Source of the DNA: DATIYW01 sp035517415
Lineage (GTDB): Bacteria; Acidobacteriota; Thermoanaerobaculia; Thermoanaerobaculales; Thermoanaerobaculaceae
Assembly: GCA_035517415.1 (NCBI GenBank)
Contig: DATIYW010000105.1
Coordinates: 1 to 12,139, forward strand
Direction of reading: 5' to 3'
DNA length: 12,139 nt
In this document: in pieces, positions 1 through 6,796 of the stretch
Layout: each line of letters opens with the position of its first letter
Numbering within the stretch: the stretch's first letter is position 1
Notes under the pieces: model-generated
Databases searched by the model: none
What the model was told of the DNA's origin: nothing
Seen by the model: the letters and a program-made list of their open reading frames with translations, nothing else
Position numbers and translations under genes: made by a program

Positions 1-1076
1 GCGGTGGACTGGATCCCCTGCACGCGGAGCTTGAACTCGTCCGGGTTGGAGGCGCGGCGCAGCGCCTCGTCGAGCGTGATCAGCCCCGACTTGTAGAGGC
101 CGTAGAGGGACTGGTCGAACGTCTGCATCCCGTACTGCGAGGTGCCGGTGGCGATCGCGTCGCGGATCAGCTTGGTCTTCTCCTTCTGCTCGATGCAGTC
201 GCGGATGTAGGCGGTGGAGATCAGCACCTCGACCGCCGGAACGCGGCCGAGGCCGTCGGCGCGCGGCAGCAGGCGCATCGAGATGATCGACTTGAGCACG
301 GCCGCGAGCTGGATGCGGATCTGCTTCTGCTGGTGGGGCGGGAACACCGCGATGATGCGGTTGACGGTCTCGGTGGCGTCGAGGGTGTGGAGGGTGGAGA
401 GCACGAGGTGACCGGTCTCGGCGGCGAGCAGCGCCGTCTCGATCGTCTCGTAGTCGCGCATCTCGCCGACCAGGATCACGTCCGGGTCCTCGCGCAGCGC
501 CACGCGCATCGCGGCGCTGAAGCTGTGGGTGTCGACGCCGACCTCGCGCTGGTTGATGATCGACTTCTTGTCGCGGTGGAGGAACTCGATCGGGTCCTCG
601 ATCGTCATGACGTGGCAGTTCCGCCGGCCGTTGATGTAGTCGATCATCGCGGCGAGCGTCGTCGACTTGCCCGACCCGGTGGTCCCGGTGACGAGGATGA
701 GGCCGCGGTCCTCCTCGGCGATCCGCTCCAGCACCGGCGGCAGCAGCAGCTCGCGGACGGAGAGGATGCGCGCCGGGATCAGCCGCAGGACGAGGCCGAC
801 CGAGCCGCGCTGCTGGAAGATGTTGCAGCGGAAGCGGCCCAGCCCCGGGACCGAGTACGCGATGTCGATCTCGAGGAACTGCTTGAACTTCTCCTTCTGC
901 TGCGTGGACATCATGGAGAACGCCATGGCGATGGTGTCCTCCTGCATGAGCCGCTTGAACTCGACCAGCGGCACGAGCGTGCCGTCGACGCGGATCAGGG
1001 GGTGCGCGCCGACCTTGAGGTGCACGTCGGAGGCCTTCCGTTCCGTCGCCGCCTTGAGGATGTCGTTGATGTGCAT
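1..1076 (-). CDS. pilT: Type IV pilus retraction ATPase, PilT family (3' end cut by window)
   Basis: Hexameric secretion-superfamily ATPase expected to act at the cytoplasmic base of the type IVa pilus and drive pilus retraction. Translating from ATG at 1076 gives 358 whole codons running off the left edge. Visible are the N-terminal PAS-like region (SDVHLKVG near residue 16), Walker A GTTGSGKST (131-139), the Asp box TIEDPIEF (158-165), Walker B DVILVGEMRD (199-208) and the His box GHLVLSTLH (222-230). The C-terminal part has YIRDCIEQKEKTKLI and the TSQYGMQTFDQS stretch common in PilT/PilU of Acidobacteria and deltaproteobacteria, in place of the canonical LIRE motif. Family length is about 360-380 residues, so only a few residues are missing. 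The start is backed by a GGGGGGTGA Shine-Dalgarno-like sequence 4 nt upstream. It lies 73 bp downstream of a second PilT-like gene on the same strand and has its own consensus-like promoter. PilT versus PilU naming is uncertain; family membership is not. Confidence 0.96.
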   Translation of the reverse strand, partial: MHINDILKAATERKASDVHLKVGAHPLIRVDGTLVPLVEFKRLMQEDTIAMAFSMMSTQQKEKFKQFLEIDIAYSVPGLGRFRCNIFQQRGSVGLVLRLIPARILSVRELLLPPVLERIAEEDRGLILVTGTTGSGKSTTLAAMIDYINGRRNCHVMTIEDPIEFLHRDKKSIINQREVGVDTHSFSAAMRVALREDPDVILVGEMRDYETIETALLAAETGHLVLSTLHTLDATETVNRIIAVFPPHQQKQIRIQLAAVLKSIISMRLLPRADGLGRVPAVEVLISTAYIRDCIEQKEKTKLIRDAIATGTSQYGMQTFDQSLYGLYKSGLITLDEALRRASNPDEFKLRVQGIQST

Positions 1077-1117
1077 CGGGTCACCCCCCGGTTTCTCTGC
1101 GCTTCACGCAAGTGCTT

Positions 1118-1153
1118 ACACTACACACTAATCCGCCGCCGGCGCGGTGTCAA
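1118..1153 (-). promoter_or_regulatory. Predicted sigma70-type promoter of pilT
   Basis: On the minus strand a perfect TTGACA (1153-1148) is followed by a 17-nt spacer and TAGTGT (1130-1125). A second TAGTGT copy follows directly within the same stretch. The -35 box overlaps the TGA stop codon of the upstream pilT-like gene (1152-1150). The predicted transcription start is near 1118, giving a leader of about 42 nt that contains the pilT Shine-Dalgarno sequence. pilT can therefore probably be transcribed independently of its upstream neighbour. Prediction from sequence only. Confidence 0.6.
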
Positions 1154-2670
1154 AGCGCGATCGCGCCGGCGCCCCCGGCCTCGCCGATCTTGAGCAGGCC
1201 GCGCAGCCCGTCCTTGTCGATCGCCTTCGACAGCGCCTCCTCGGCGTCGACCGTGCCGGCGCGCACCAGCTCCGCCAGCGCGTCGTTCATCGTCCTCATG
1301 CCGAGGCGCTTGGCGGTCTGCATGATGGTCGCGATCTGGTGCGTCTTGCCCTCGCGGATGAGGTTCGCCACCGCCGGCACGCCGAGCAGCACCTCGTAGG
1401 CGGCGACCCGCCCGCCGCCCACGCGCTTGAGCAGGATCTGCGCGATCACGCCCTTCAAGGACTCCGCGAGCATGACGCGGATCTGCGCCTGGCGGTCGGC
1501 CGGGAACTGGTCGATCAGCCGGTCGACGGTGGAGATCGCGGTGGTGGTGTGGAGCGTGCCGAACACGAGGTGGCCGGTTTCCGCCGTTTCGATCGCGATC
1601 GCCATCGTGTCGAGGTCGCGCAGCTCGCCGACGAGCACGATGTCGGGGTCCTCGCGCAGCGCGGCGCGGAGCGCGCGCTTGAACGACTCGGTGTGCGAGA
1701 ACACCTCGCGCTGGTGGACCAGGCAGCGCTTGTTCTCGTGCACGAACTCGATCGGGTCCTCGATCGTGATGATGTGGTCGGCGCGGTTGGAGTTGGCGTA
1801 GTCGACCATCGTCGCCAGCGTGGTCGACTTCCCCGACCCCGTCGGCCCGGTGACCAGCACCAGGCCCTTGTTGAGCATGCACAGCGCGCGGGCGCACTCG
1901 GGCAGGCCGAGCTCCTCGAACGTCAACAGGCGCTCCGGGATCTGGCGGAACACCGCCGCCACGCCGCGCCGGTCGCGGAAGAGGTTGGCGCGGAAGCGCG
2001 CCACGCCCGCGATCTGGTAGGCGAAGTCGGTGTCGTTGTCGCGCCGGAACTCGCCGCGGTTGGCGCCCGGCGCCACCTCCTCGCACATCAGCAGGATGTG
2101 CTCGGCGGCGAGCGGCACGCTGAACTCGGGCAGGGCGGTGATGTCGCCGTGGAGGCGGATCTGCGGCGCCAGCGACGAGGTGAGGTGGAGGTCGCTGCCG
2201 CCCAGCTCGACCAGGCGCCGCAGCATGCGGTCGAGCGGGCGCTCGAGCTCACCGGCTGGCGTCGCCGCGGCCGGCTTCGCCGCGGGCTTCGGCGCCGGGC
2301 TCCCGACCGCCGTCGCGGTGTTCGTGGGCGTCGCGGCGGGCGAGGAGCCCGGCGCGGGCACCGGCGCCAGCTCGACCACGACCTGCGGCGAACCGTCGGC
2401 GCGGCGCGCCTGGACGACGAAGTGCTCGTCGCCGAACCCGGCGACGGCGCTCACCTCCTCGCCGAGCTCGAACGCGAGCAAGCGCTCGGGGGCGAGGACG
2501 CTTTCGAGCCAGCCCTCGAGCTCGGCGGGCGCGACCACCGCCTTGCCGGCCTGCAGGCGCGCGCCGCCGCTGACCAGCACCGCCGGCAGGTCGGCCTTGA
2601 TCTCGAGGCGCTCGCCGCCCTTCTGCCGCGCGGCCTTGACCAACCGCTCCATCACCTGCGCCGCGTCCAT
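1150..2670 (-). CDS. PilT/PilU-family pilus ATPase with extra N-terminal domain and Pro/Ala/Thr linker
   Basis: A 506-residue protein, well above the usual 340-380 for PilT. Residues about 146-506 are a complete PilT core: SDLHL (159-163), Walker A GPTGSGKST (275-283), Asp box TIEDPIEF (302-309), Walker B DIVLVGELRD (343-352), His box GHLVFGTLH (366-374) and the retraction motif NLIREGKTHQI (436-446), close to canonical PilT. Residues 1-102 form an extra domain that looks like a degenerate copy of the PilT N-terminal PAS-like domain (inference), joined to the core by a Pro/Ala/Thr-rich linker (about 103-140). It should act in pilus retraction, perhaps alongside the downstream PilT. ATG at 2670 has no good Shine-Dalgarno sequence (AAGG is 13 nt away), but TACCAT ends 6 nt before it, suggesting a leaderless mRNA. 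It is divergent from the PD40 gene. Confidence 0.93.
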   Translation of the reverse strand: MDAAQVMERLVKAARQKGGERLEIKADLPAVLVSGGARLQAGKAVVAPAELEGWLESVLAPERLLAFELGEEVSAVAGFGDEHFVVQARRADGSPQVVVELAPVPAPGSSPAATPTNTATAVGSPAPKPAAKPAAATPAGELERPLDRMLRRLVELGGSDLHLTSSLAPQIRLHGDITALPEFSVPLAAEHILLMCEEVAPGANRGEFRRDNDTDFAYQIAGVARFRANLFRDRRGVAAVFRQIPERLLTFEELGLPECARALCMLNKGLVLVTGPTGSGKSTTLATMVDYANSNRADHIITIEDPIEFVHENKRCLVHQREVFSHTESFKRALRAALREDPDIVLVGELRDLDTMAIAIETAETGHLVFGTLHTTTAISTVDRLIDQFPADRQAQIRVMLAESLKGVIAQILLKRVGGGRVAAYEVLLGVPAVANLIREGKTHQIATIMQTAKRLGMRTMNDALAELVRAGTVDAEEALSKAIDKDGLRGLLKIGEAGGAGAIAL

Positions 2671-2705
2671 CGGCCAATGGTAGCCTTGCGCCCGGCCGCC
2701 CGCCA
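2671..2705 (-). promoter_or_regulatory. Putative leaderless promoter of the second pilT-like gene
   Basis: TACCAT lies at 2682-2677 on the minus strand and is followed by exactly 6 nt (TGGCCG) and then the ATG at 2670. Normal -10 to +1 spacing puts transcription initiation on the A of the ATG. The -35 region at a 17-nt spacer is TGGCGG (2705-2700), a poor match to consensus. Support comes from the same geometry at three other genes in the window. Confidence 0.45.
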
Positions 2706-2739
2706 GTGCATCATGCAAATGAGAACGCATCTCCCGATT

Positions 2740-2744
2740 GGAGG
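2740..2744 (+). promoter_or_regulatory. Shine-Dalgarno site fixing the GTG start of the PD40 gene
   Basis: GGAGG sits 4 nt before the GTG at 2749. In-frame ATGs at 2713 and 2719 have no comparable site, and starting there would put 10-12 extra residues in front of an otherwise ideal signal peptide. Confidence 0.75.
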
Positions 2745-2748
2745 CCGC

Positions 2749-3831
2749 GTGAAAGCCCTGCTCACCTCGTTTGCCGCCGCCGCAGCCGCAGTCTGGCTGA
2801 TCGCCGCGCCGACCCCGGCGCCGCAGGACCCGAGGGACGAGTCGAGGTTCCCGATCCTCCGCCCGTCCGACCCCCGCGAGCGCCACCTCGCCCACCTGCG
2901 CCAGATCACCGACGGGGTGCAGAACGCCGAGGCGTACCTCTCGTTCGACGGCAAGCGCCTGATCTTCCAGTCGACGCGGCCGCCGTACCAGTGCGACCAG
3001 ATCTTCACCATGGACCTCGACGGCCACGGCGTGAAGCTGCTCTCGACCGGCAAGGGGCGCTGCACCTGCAGCTACTTCTTCCCCGACGGCAAGCACTACC
3101 TCTACGCCTCGACCCACCTCGGCGGCGATGCCTGCCCGCCCTCGCCCGATATGTCGCACGGCTACGTCTGGGCGGTCTACAAGAGCTTCGACATCTTCAC
3201 CGCCTCGCTCGACGACCCGACGCCGCACCGCCTCACCGCCACGCCCGGCTACGACGCCGAGGCGACGATCTCGCCCAAGGGCGACCGCATCATCTTCACC
3301 TCGGTACGCGACGGCGACATCGACCTCTACACGATGAAGCTCGACGGCTCCGACGTGCGCCGCATCACCCACGAGGTCGGCTACGACGGCGGCGCGTTCT
3401 TCTCCGCCGACGGTTCCAAGATCGTCTGGCGCGCCTCGCGCCCCAAGCCCGGCCCCGACCTCGACGAGTACAAGTCGCTGCTCGCGCAGGGGCTGGTCAA
3501 GCCACACGCGCTCGACATCTACACCGCCAACGCCGACGGCACCGGGGTGCGGCGCCTCACGAACAACGGCGCGGCGAACTTCGCCCCCTACTTCAACCCC
3601 GCCGGCACCAAGGTGATCTTCGCCTCGAACATGGACGACCCGCAGGGCCGGACGTTCGAGCTCTACCTCGTCAACGCCGACGGCACCGGCCTCGAGCGTG
3701 TGACCTACTCGCACGACTTCAACAGCTTCCCGATGTGGACGCCGGACGGCAAGACGCTCGTGTTCTGCTCCAACCGGTTCGACTCCGCGCCGCACCAGAC
3801 CAACGTGTTCGTCGCCGACTGGGTGGAGTGA
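2749..3831 (+). CDS. Exported PD40/TolB-like beta-propeller protein
   Basis: A 360-residue protein with a clear Sec-type signal peptide (MKALL start, hydrophobic Ala-rich core 5-20), followed by a short Pro-rich stretch. The mature part is built from WD40-like PD40 blades of the TolB C-terminal type: SFDGKRLIFQSTR (65-77), FPDGKHYLYAST (111-122), SPKGDRIIFTSVRDG (175-189), SADGSKIVWRAS (219-230), NPAGTKVIFASN (283-294) and TPDGKTLVFCSN (331-342), with intervening DLYTMKLDGSDVRRIT-type strands. This suggests a six-bladed propeller. There is no separate N-terminal TolB domain, so it should not be named tolB. The role is probably periplasmic or extracellular binding or scaffolding; the ligand is unknown. 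Cysteines at 82, 105, 107, 129 and 340 could form disulfides. It is transcribed divergently from the pilT-like gene, and a G-rich tandem repeat follows its stop. Confidence 0.9.
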   Translation: MKALLTSFAAAAAAVWLIAAPTPAPQDPRDESRFPILRPSDPRERHLAHLRQITDGVQNAEAYLSFDGKRLIFQSTRPPYQCDQIFTMDLDGHGVKLLSTGKGRCTCSYFFPDGKHYLYASTHLGGDACPPSPDMSHGYVWAVYKSFDIFTASLDDPTPHRLTATPGYDAEATISPKGDRIIFTSVRDGDIDLYTMKLDGSDVRRITHEVGYDGGAFFSADGSKIVWRASRPKPGPDLDEYKSLLAQGLVKPHALDIYTANADGTGVRRLTNNGAANFAPYFNPAGTKVIFASNMDDPQGRTFELYLVNADGTGLERVTYSHDFNSFPMWTPDGKTLVFCSNRFDSAPHQTNVFVADWVE

Positions 3832-3836
3832 GAGGC

Positions 3837-3867
3837 GGGGGTCCGGGGTCCGGGGGCCGGGGGCCGG
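3837..3867 (+). repeat. G-rich 7-bp tandem repeat with G-quadruplex potential
   Basis: Starting 5 nt after the PD40 stop codon are four 7-bp units: two of GGGGTCC (3838-3844, 3845-3851) and two of GGGGGCC (3852-3858, 3859-3865). Four runs of four or five G separated by 2-3 nt loops fit a strong intramolecular G-quadruplex in the coding-strand DNA and in the mRNA. It lies in the 105-bp gap before the FxLYD gene, where I see no classical terminator. It may act as a transcription pause or 3'-end structure, or may simply be a slippage-prone simple repeat. Confidence 0.8.
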
Positions 3868-3901
3868 AAACGGCAGGGGCTGCTCCAGCGTGGCGCGTCG
3901 G

Positions 3902-3936
3902 TGCTGATGCGGCGGACGCCGGCATAGGCTCTTGAA
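3902..3936 (+). promoter_or_regulatory. Putative leaderless promoter of the FxLYD-like gene
   Basis: TAGGCT (3925-3930) is followed by exactly 6 nt (CTTGAA) and the ATG at 3937, so predicted transcription initiation falls on the start codon. The hexamer at a 17-nt spacer (3902-3907, TGCTGA) is a weak -35 match. No clear Shine-Dalgarno sequence precedes the ATG. Confidence 0.4.
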
Positions 3937-4551
3937 ATGCGGGTTCGAATGATCGTCCTCGCGGCCGTCGTGGCGCTTGGCGCGGCGGCGATCTGGCTCG
4001 CGGTCGTCCCGCGGCGCCAGGCGCCCGCCGCCGCGGCGGGCCGCCGGCCCGTCGCGTCCGTGACGACGCCGAAAGTCCGGCAGAGCGAGGCGCCCACGCC
4101 GACGCCGGCGGCACCCGAGGTGGGGCGCGCGACCTTCGTTCTGCCGTGGGGACCCGCGCCGACGCCGACGCTCCCCGGCCCGGAGCCCGAGCCGACCGAG
4201 GCGCCGGTGCCCGCTGGCGGGCCGACCCGCGCGCGAGACCGCGCGCCCGCGCCGACGCCGGAGGTCGCCGAGTGCGTCGCGATCCGATCCGGTGTCGAAC
4301 CGTCGCCGGTCGCGCTCGGCCAGGTGCTGGTCGACGTCGACGCGGTCAACCGCTGCGGCCGCGACCTCGGGCCACTCGACGTGTGGTTCGAGGTCGCCGG
4401 CTACCGCCACGGCGACCTCGTCCAGACCACCCGGGGCCACCTCCTCGACCCGCTGCCGCGCGACGGCGAGGGCCACGCCGCGATCGCGCTCGCCGGCTCC
4501 TACGACTGGTACGACCGCGTCGACGTCCGCGTGATCACGCCGCGGCCTTGA
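3937..4551 (+). CDS. Membrane-anchored protein with Pro-rich linker and FxLYD-like domain
   Basis: A 204-residue protein. Residues 5-24 are one hydrophobic segment (signal anchor) followed by RR, so the bulk should lie outside the cytoplasm. Residues about 28-111 are low-complexity, rich in Pro, Ala, Thr and Glu (PTPTP and PEPEP runs), probably an extended spacer. The C-terminal part (about 112-200) reads like a small beta-sandwich: a stretch with VDVDAVNRCGRDLGPLDVWFEV, then a Asp/Gly-rich turn, ending SYDWYDRVDVRV, reminiscent of FxLYD domains of extracytoplasmic proteins. C113 and C140 could form a disulfide. The start at 3937 is favoured by the upstream TAGGCT hexamer; an in-frame ATG at 3949 is the alternative. 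Function is unknown. Confidence 0.8.
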   Translation: MRVRMIVLAAVVALGAAAIWLAVVPRRQAPAAAAGRRPVASVTTPKVRQSEAPTPTPAAPEVGRATFVLPWGPAPTPTLPGPEPEPTEAPVPAGGPTRARDRAPAPTPEVAECVAIRSGVEPSPVALGQVLVDVDAVNRCGRDLGPLDVWFEVAGYRHGDLVQTTRGHLLDPLPRDGEGHAAIALAGSYDWYDRVDVRVITPRP

Positions 4552-4553
4552 AG

Positions 4554-4573
4554 CGAGCCGTCGCCGCGGCTCG
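4554..4573 (+). terminator. Hairpin just after the FxLYD gene stop, no T tract
   Basis: A perfect 7-bp inverted repeat (CGAGCCG / CGGCTCG) with a 6-nt loop starts 3 nt after the stop codon. It lacks a T tract, so it is only a weak terminator candidate and could instead be a 3'-end or processing structure ahead of the next gene on the same strand. Confidence 0.3.
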
Positions 4574-4618
4574 GCGCCGCCGCGAAATGCCGCCCGCCGC
4601 ATCGCGGTTGCAGCGCTC

Positions 4619-6787
4619 GTGCGCCCGTCCGGCACCCGGCGACGGCGGCTCGTGAAGGCCTTCACGATCGGCGGCGCGCTCGCGATCGCAGGCATCGCCC
4701 CGGAGGCAAGCTTGGCCGCACCGCCACCCGCAAACCGACTCGCGCGCGAGTCGAGCCCGTACCTGCAGCAGCATGCCCACAACCCGGTCGACTGGTACCC
4801 GTGGGGCGAGGAGGCGCTCGGCCGCGCCAGGACGCTGGACCGTCCGATCTTCCTCTCGATCGGCTACTCCGCGTGCCACTGGTGCCACGTGATGGAGCGC
4901 GAGTCGTTCGAGGACGCGGAGACGGCGCGCCTGCTCAACGAGCGTTTCGTGCCGATCAAGGTCGACCGCGAGGAGCGCCCCGACCTCGACGCCGTCTACA
5001 TGACCGCGGTGCAGGCGATGACCGGCTCCGGCGGGTGGCCGCTGTCCGTCTTCCTCACCCCCGAGCTCGAGCCGTTCTTCGGCGGCACCTACTTCCCGCC
5101 CGAGCGGCGCTGGGGGATGTCCTCGTTCCGCGAGGTGCTGACCGCGGTCGCGGACGCCTGGCGCGACCGCCGCGCGGAGGTGCGGGCCGACGCCGCCTCG
5201 CTCACAGGGCAGCTCGCCAGCCTCGGCCACGGCGCGCCCGCCGGCGCGCTCGACGCCGAAAGGGCGAGCCGCGCCGCGCTCGACGCGCTGGCGGCGAGCT
5301 TCGACCCCACCTGGGGCGGGTTCGGCGGCGCGCCGAAGTTCCCCAGCCCGTCGCGGCTCTTCTTCCTGCTCGGCCGCGCCCCCGGCGACGAAGGCGCGCG
5401 GCGGATGCTGGCGCGCACGCTCGACGCGATGGCGGCCGGCGGAATGCGCGACTGGCTCGGCGGCGGCTTCCACCGCTACTCGGTCGACGCGCGCTGGCTC
5501 GTGCCGCACTTCGAGAAGATGCTCTACGACAACGCCCTGCTGGCGCGCCTCTACGGCGAGGCGGGCGTTCGCCTGGCGAACCCGAAGTGGGTCGCGGTGG
5601 CGCGCGAGACCGCCGACTACCTCCTGCGCGAGATGCGCGGGCCGGAGGGCGGCTTCTACTCCTCGACCGACGCCGACAGCGAGGGCCGCGAGGGCGCCTT
5701 CTTCACCTGGACACCCGCGCAGCTGCGCGCGGCGCTGCCGCCGGCGCAGGCGAGCCTGCTGATCGAGCTGTGCGGGCTCGACGCGAAGGGCAACTTCGAG
5801 GGCGGCGCAAGCGTGCTGCGCCCGCAGCGCCCGCTCCTGGAAGCCGCGGCGCGCGCCGGCGTCGCGCCCGGAGAGGCGGGCGCGCAGCTCGCTCAGGCCC
5901 GCGCGGCGTTGCTGGAGGCGCGCGGCCGCCGGGTCGCGCCGGCGGTCGACGACAAGCGCCTGGCGGGCTGGAACGGGATGGCGATGTGGTCCCTCGCCTT
6001 TCTCGGCGCCGCGCTGCCCGAGCCGCGCTACCTCGCCGCTGCCCGGAGCGCGGCCACGTTCCTGCTCGCCCACCGCGGCGCCGACGGCAGGCTGCTCCGC
6101 TCGTGGCGGAACGGCGTCGGCTCCGGCGTCGAGACGCTCGAGGACGTGGCGTGGACCGCCGCCGGCCTCGCCCAGCTCTACCAGGCCGACGGCGACGCGG
6201 CGTGGCTGCGGGCGGCGCGCGACCTCGTCGACCGGCGCCTCCCGCACTACCAGGCGGCGGACGGTGTGGTCTTCGACACGCCCGACGACGGACCGGCGCT
6301 GCCGGCGCGGCCGCGGGCGGGGTTCGACAACGCGACCCCCGCGGCTGCCGCGGTGCTCGGCGGCGCGCTCCTCGAGCTCGCCGCGCTCTCCGGCGACGAT
6401 TCGCTGCGCGAGCGGGTCGGCCGCGCGGTCGCGGCGGAGGCGGCGGTGGCGGCGCAGCATCCGGAGGCGTGCACCTGGCTGGTCGAGGCCGCGCTCGCCG
6501 CCGGCCGGCCGCCGGAGTCGGTGGTGGTGGTCGGCGACCCGGCGTGGCCGGCGACGCGCGAGCTGCTCGCCGCCGCCTGGAGGGACCGCCCGGCCGGCTG
6601 TGTGATCGCGCCGTCGCCGGCGGCGACGGTACCCGCGGCCACGATCCGCGACGTGCCGCTGTTCACCGGCCGCGAGCGCGCCGAGGCGCCCCATGCGCTC
6701 GCCTACTTCTGCCGCGGCGGGACGTGCCTGCTGCCGACGGGCGACCCGGCGCAGCTCGCCGCGTCGCTGCGCGCCGCCGGGAGGTAG
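4619..6787 (+). CDS. SPATA20/YyaL-type protein (thioredoxin-like DUF255 plus six-hairpin domain) with Tat-like signal
   Basis: A 722-residue, full-length member of the YyaL/spermatogenesis-associated protein 20 family. The N-terminal thioredoxin-like domain (about 40-200) has the family hallmarks NPVDWYPWG (55-63), SACHWCHVMERESF (84-97, CxxC cysteines C86 and C89), VDREERPDLD (115-124) and GGWPLSVFLTP (138-148). The rest resembles an alpha/alpha six-hairpin fold: GGFGGAPKFPSP (233-244), GGGFHRYSVD (281-290), PHFEKMLYDNALL (296-308) and DKRLAGWNGMA further on. The C-terminus has CRGGTC (C698, C703). The molecular function of the family is poorly established. The GTG at 4619 is chosen because it includes RRRRLVK, a good fit to the Tat consensus, followed by a moderately hydrophobic core and an Ala-rich cleavage region (about 32-34). 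A GTG at 4652 would remove the arginines. Neither start has a good Shine-Dalgarno sequence. The gene ends 9 bp from the convergent membrane-protein gene. Confidence 0.92.
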   Translation: MRPSGTRRRRLVKAFTIGGALAIAGIAPEASLAAPPPANRLARESSPYLQQHAHNPVDWYPWGEEALGRARTLDRPIFLSIGYSACHWCHVMERESFEDAETARLLNERFVPIKVDREERPDLDAVYMTAVQAMTGSGGWPLSVFLTPELEPFFGGTYFPPERRWGMSSFREVLTAVADAWRDRRAEVRADAASLTGQLASLGHGAPAGALDAERASRAALDALAASFDPTWGGFGGAPKFPSPSRLFFLLGRAPGDEGARRMLARTLDAMAAGGMRDWLGGGFHRYSVDARWLVPHFEKMLYDNALLARLYGEAGVRLANPKWVAVARETADYLLREMRGPEGGFYSSTDADSEGREGAFFTWTPAQLRAALPPAQASLLIELCGLDAKGNFEGGASVLRPQRPLLEAAARAGVAPGEAGAQLAQARAALLEARGRRVAPAVDDKRLAGWNGMAMWSLAFLGAALPEPRYLAAARSAATFLLAHRGADGRLLRSWRNGVGSGVETLEDVAWTAAGLAQLYQADGDAAWLRAARDLVDRRLPHYQAADGVVFDTPDDGPALPARPRAGFDNATPAAAAVLGGALLELAALSGDDSLRERVGRAVAAEAAVAAQHPEACTWLVEAALAAGRPPESVVVVGDPAWPATRELLAAAWRDRPAGCVIAPSPAATVPAATIRDVPLFTGRERAEAPHALAYFCRGGTCLLPTGDPAQLAASLRAAGR

Positions 6788-6796
6788 GCGAGGGCG

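Noticed and set aside
333..1193. Plus-strand 286-residue frame opposite pilT
   Set aside because: Antisense to conserved PilT motifs, with composition typical of a GC shadow.
1147..2748. Long plus-strand open frame running through the pilT-like gene into the PD40 gene, implying an 894-residue protein
   Set aside because: The upstream part is antisense to a clear PilT and is low-complexity, rich in Arg, Ala, Val and Asp as expected of a GC-rich shadow frame. The real protein starts at GTG 2749 with a Shine-Dalgarno sequence and a signal peptide.
2671..4782. Minus-strand extension of the pilT-like gene upstream to 4782 (1210 residues)
   Set aside because: The extension is antisense to the PD40 and FxLYD genes and is not protein-like. 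ATG 2670 begins the recognisable protein.
4535..6694. Minus-strand 719-residue frame opposite the SPATA20-like gene
   Set aside because: No recognisable motif, Arg/Ala/Val-rich, fully antisense to a well-conserved family protein.
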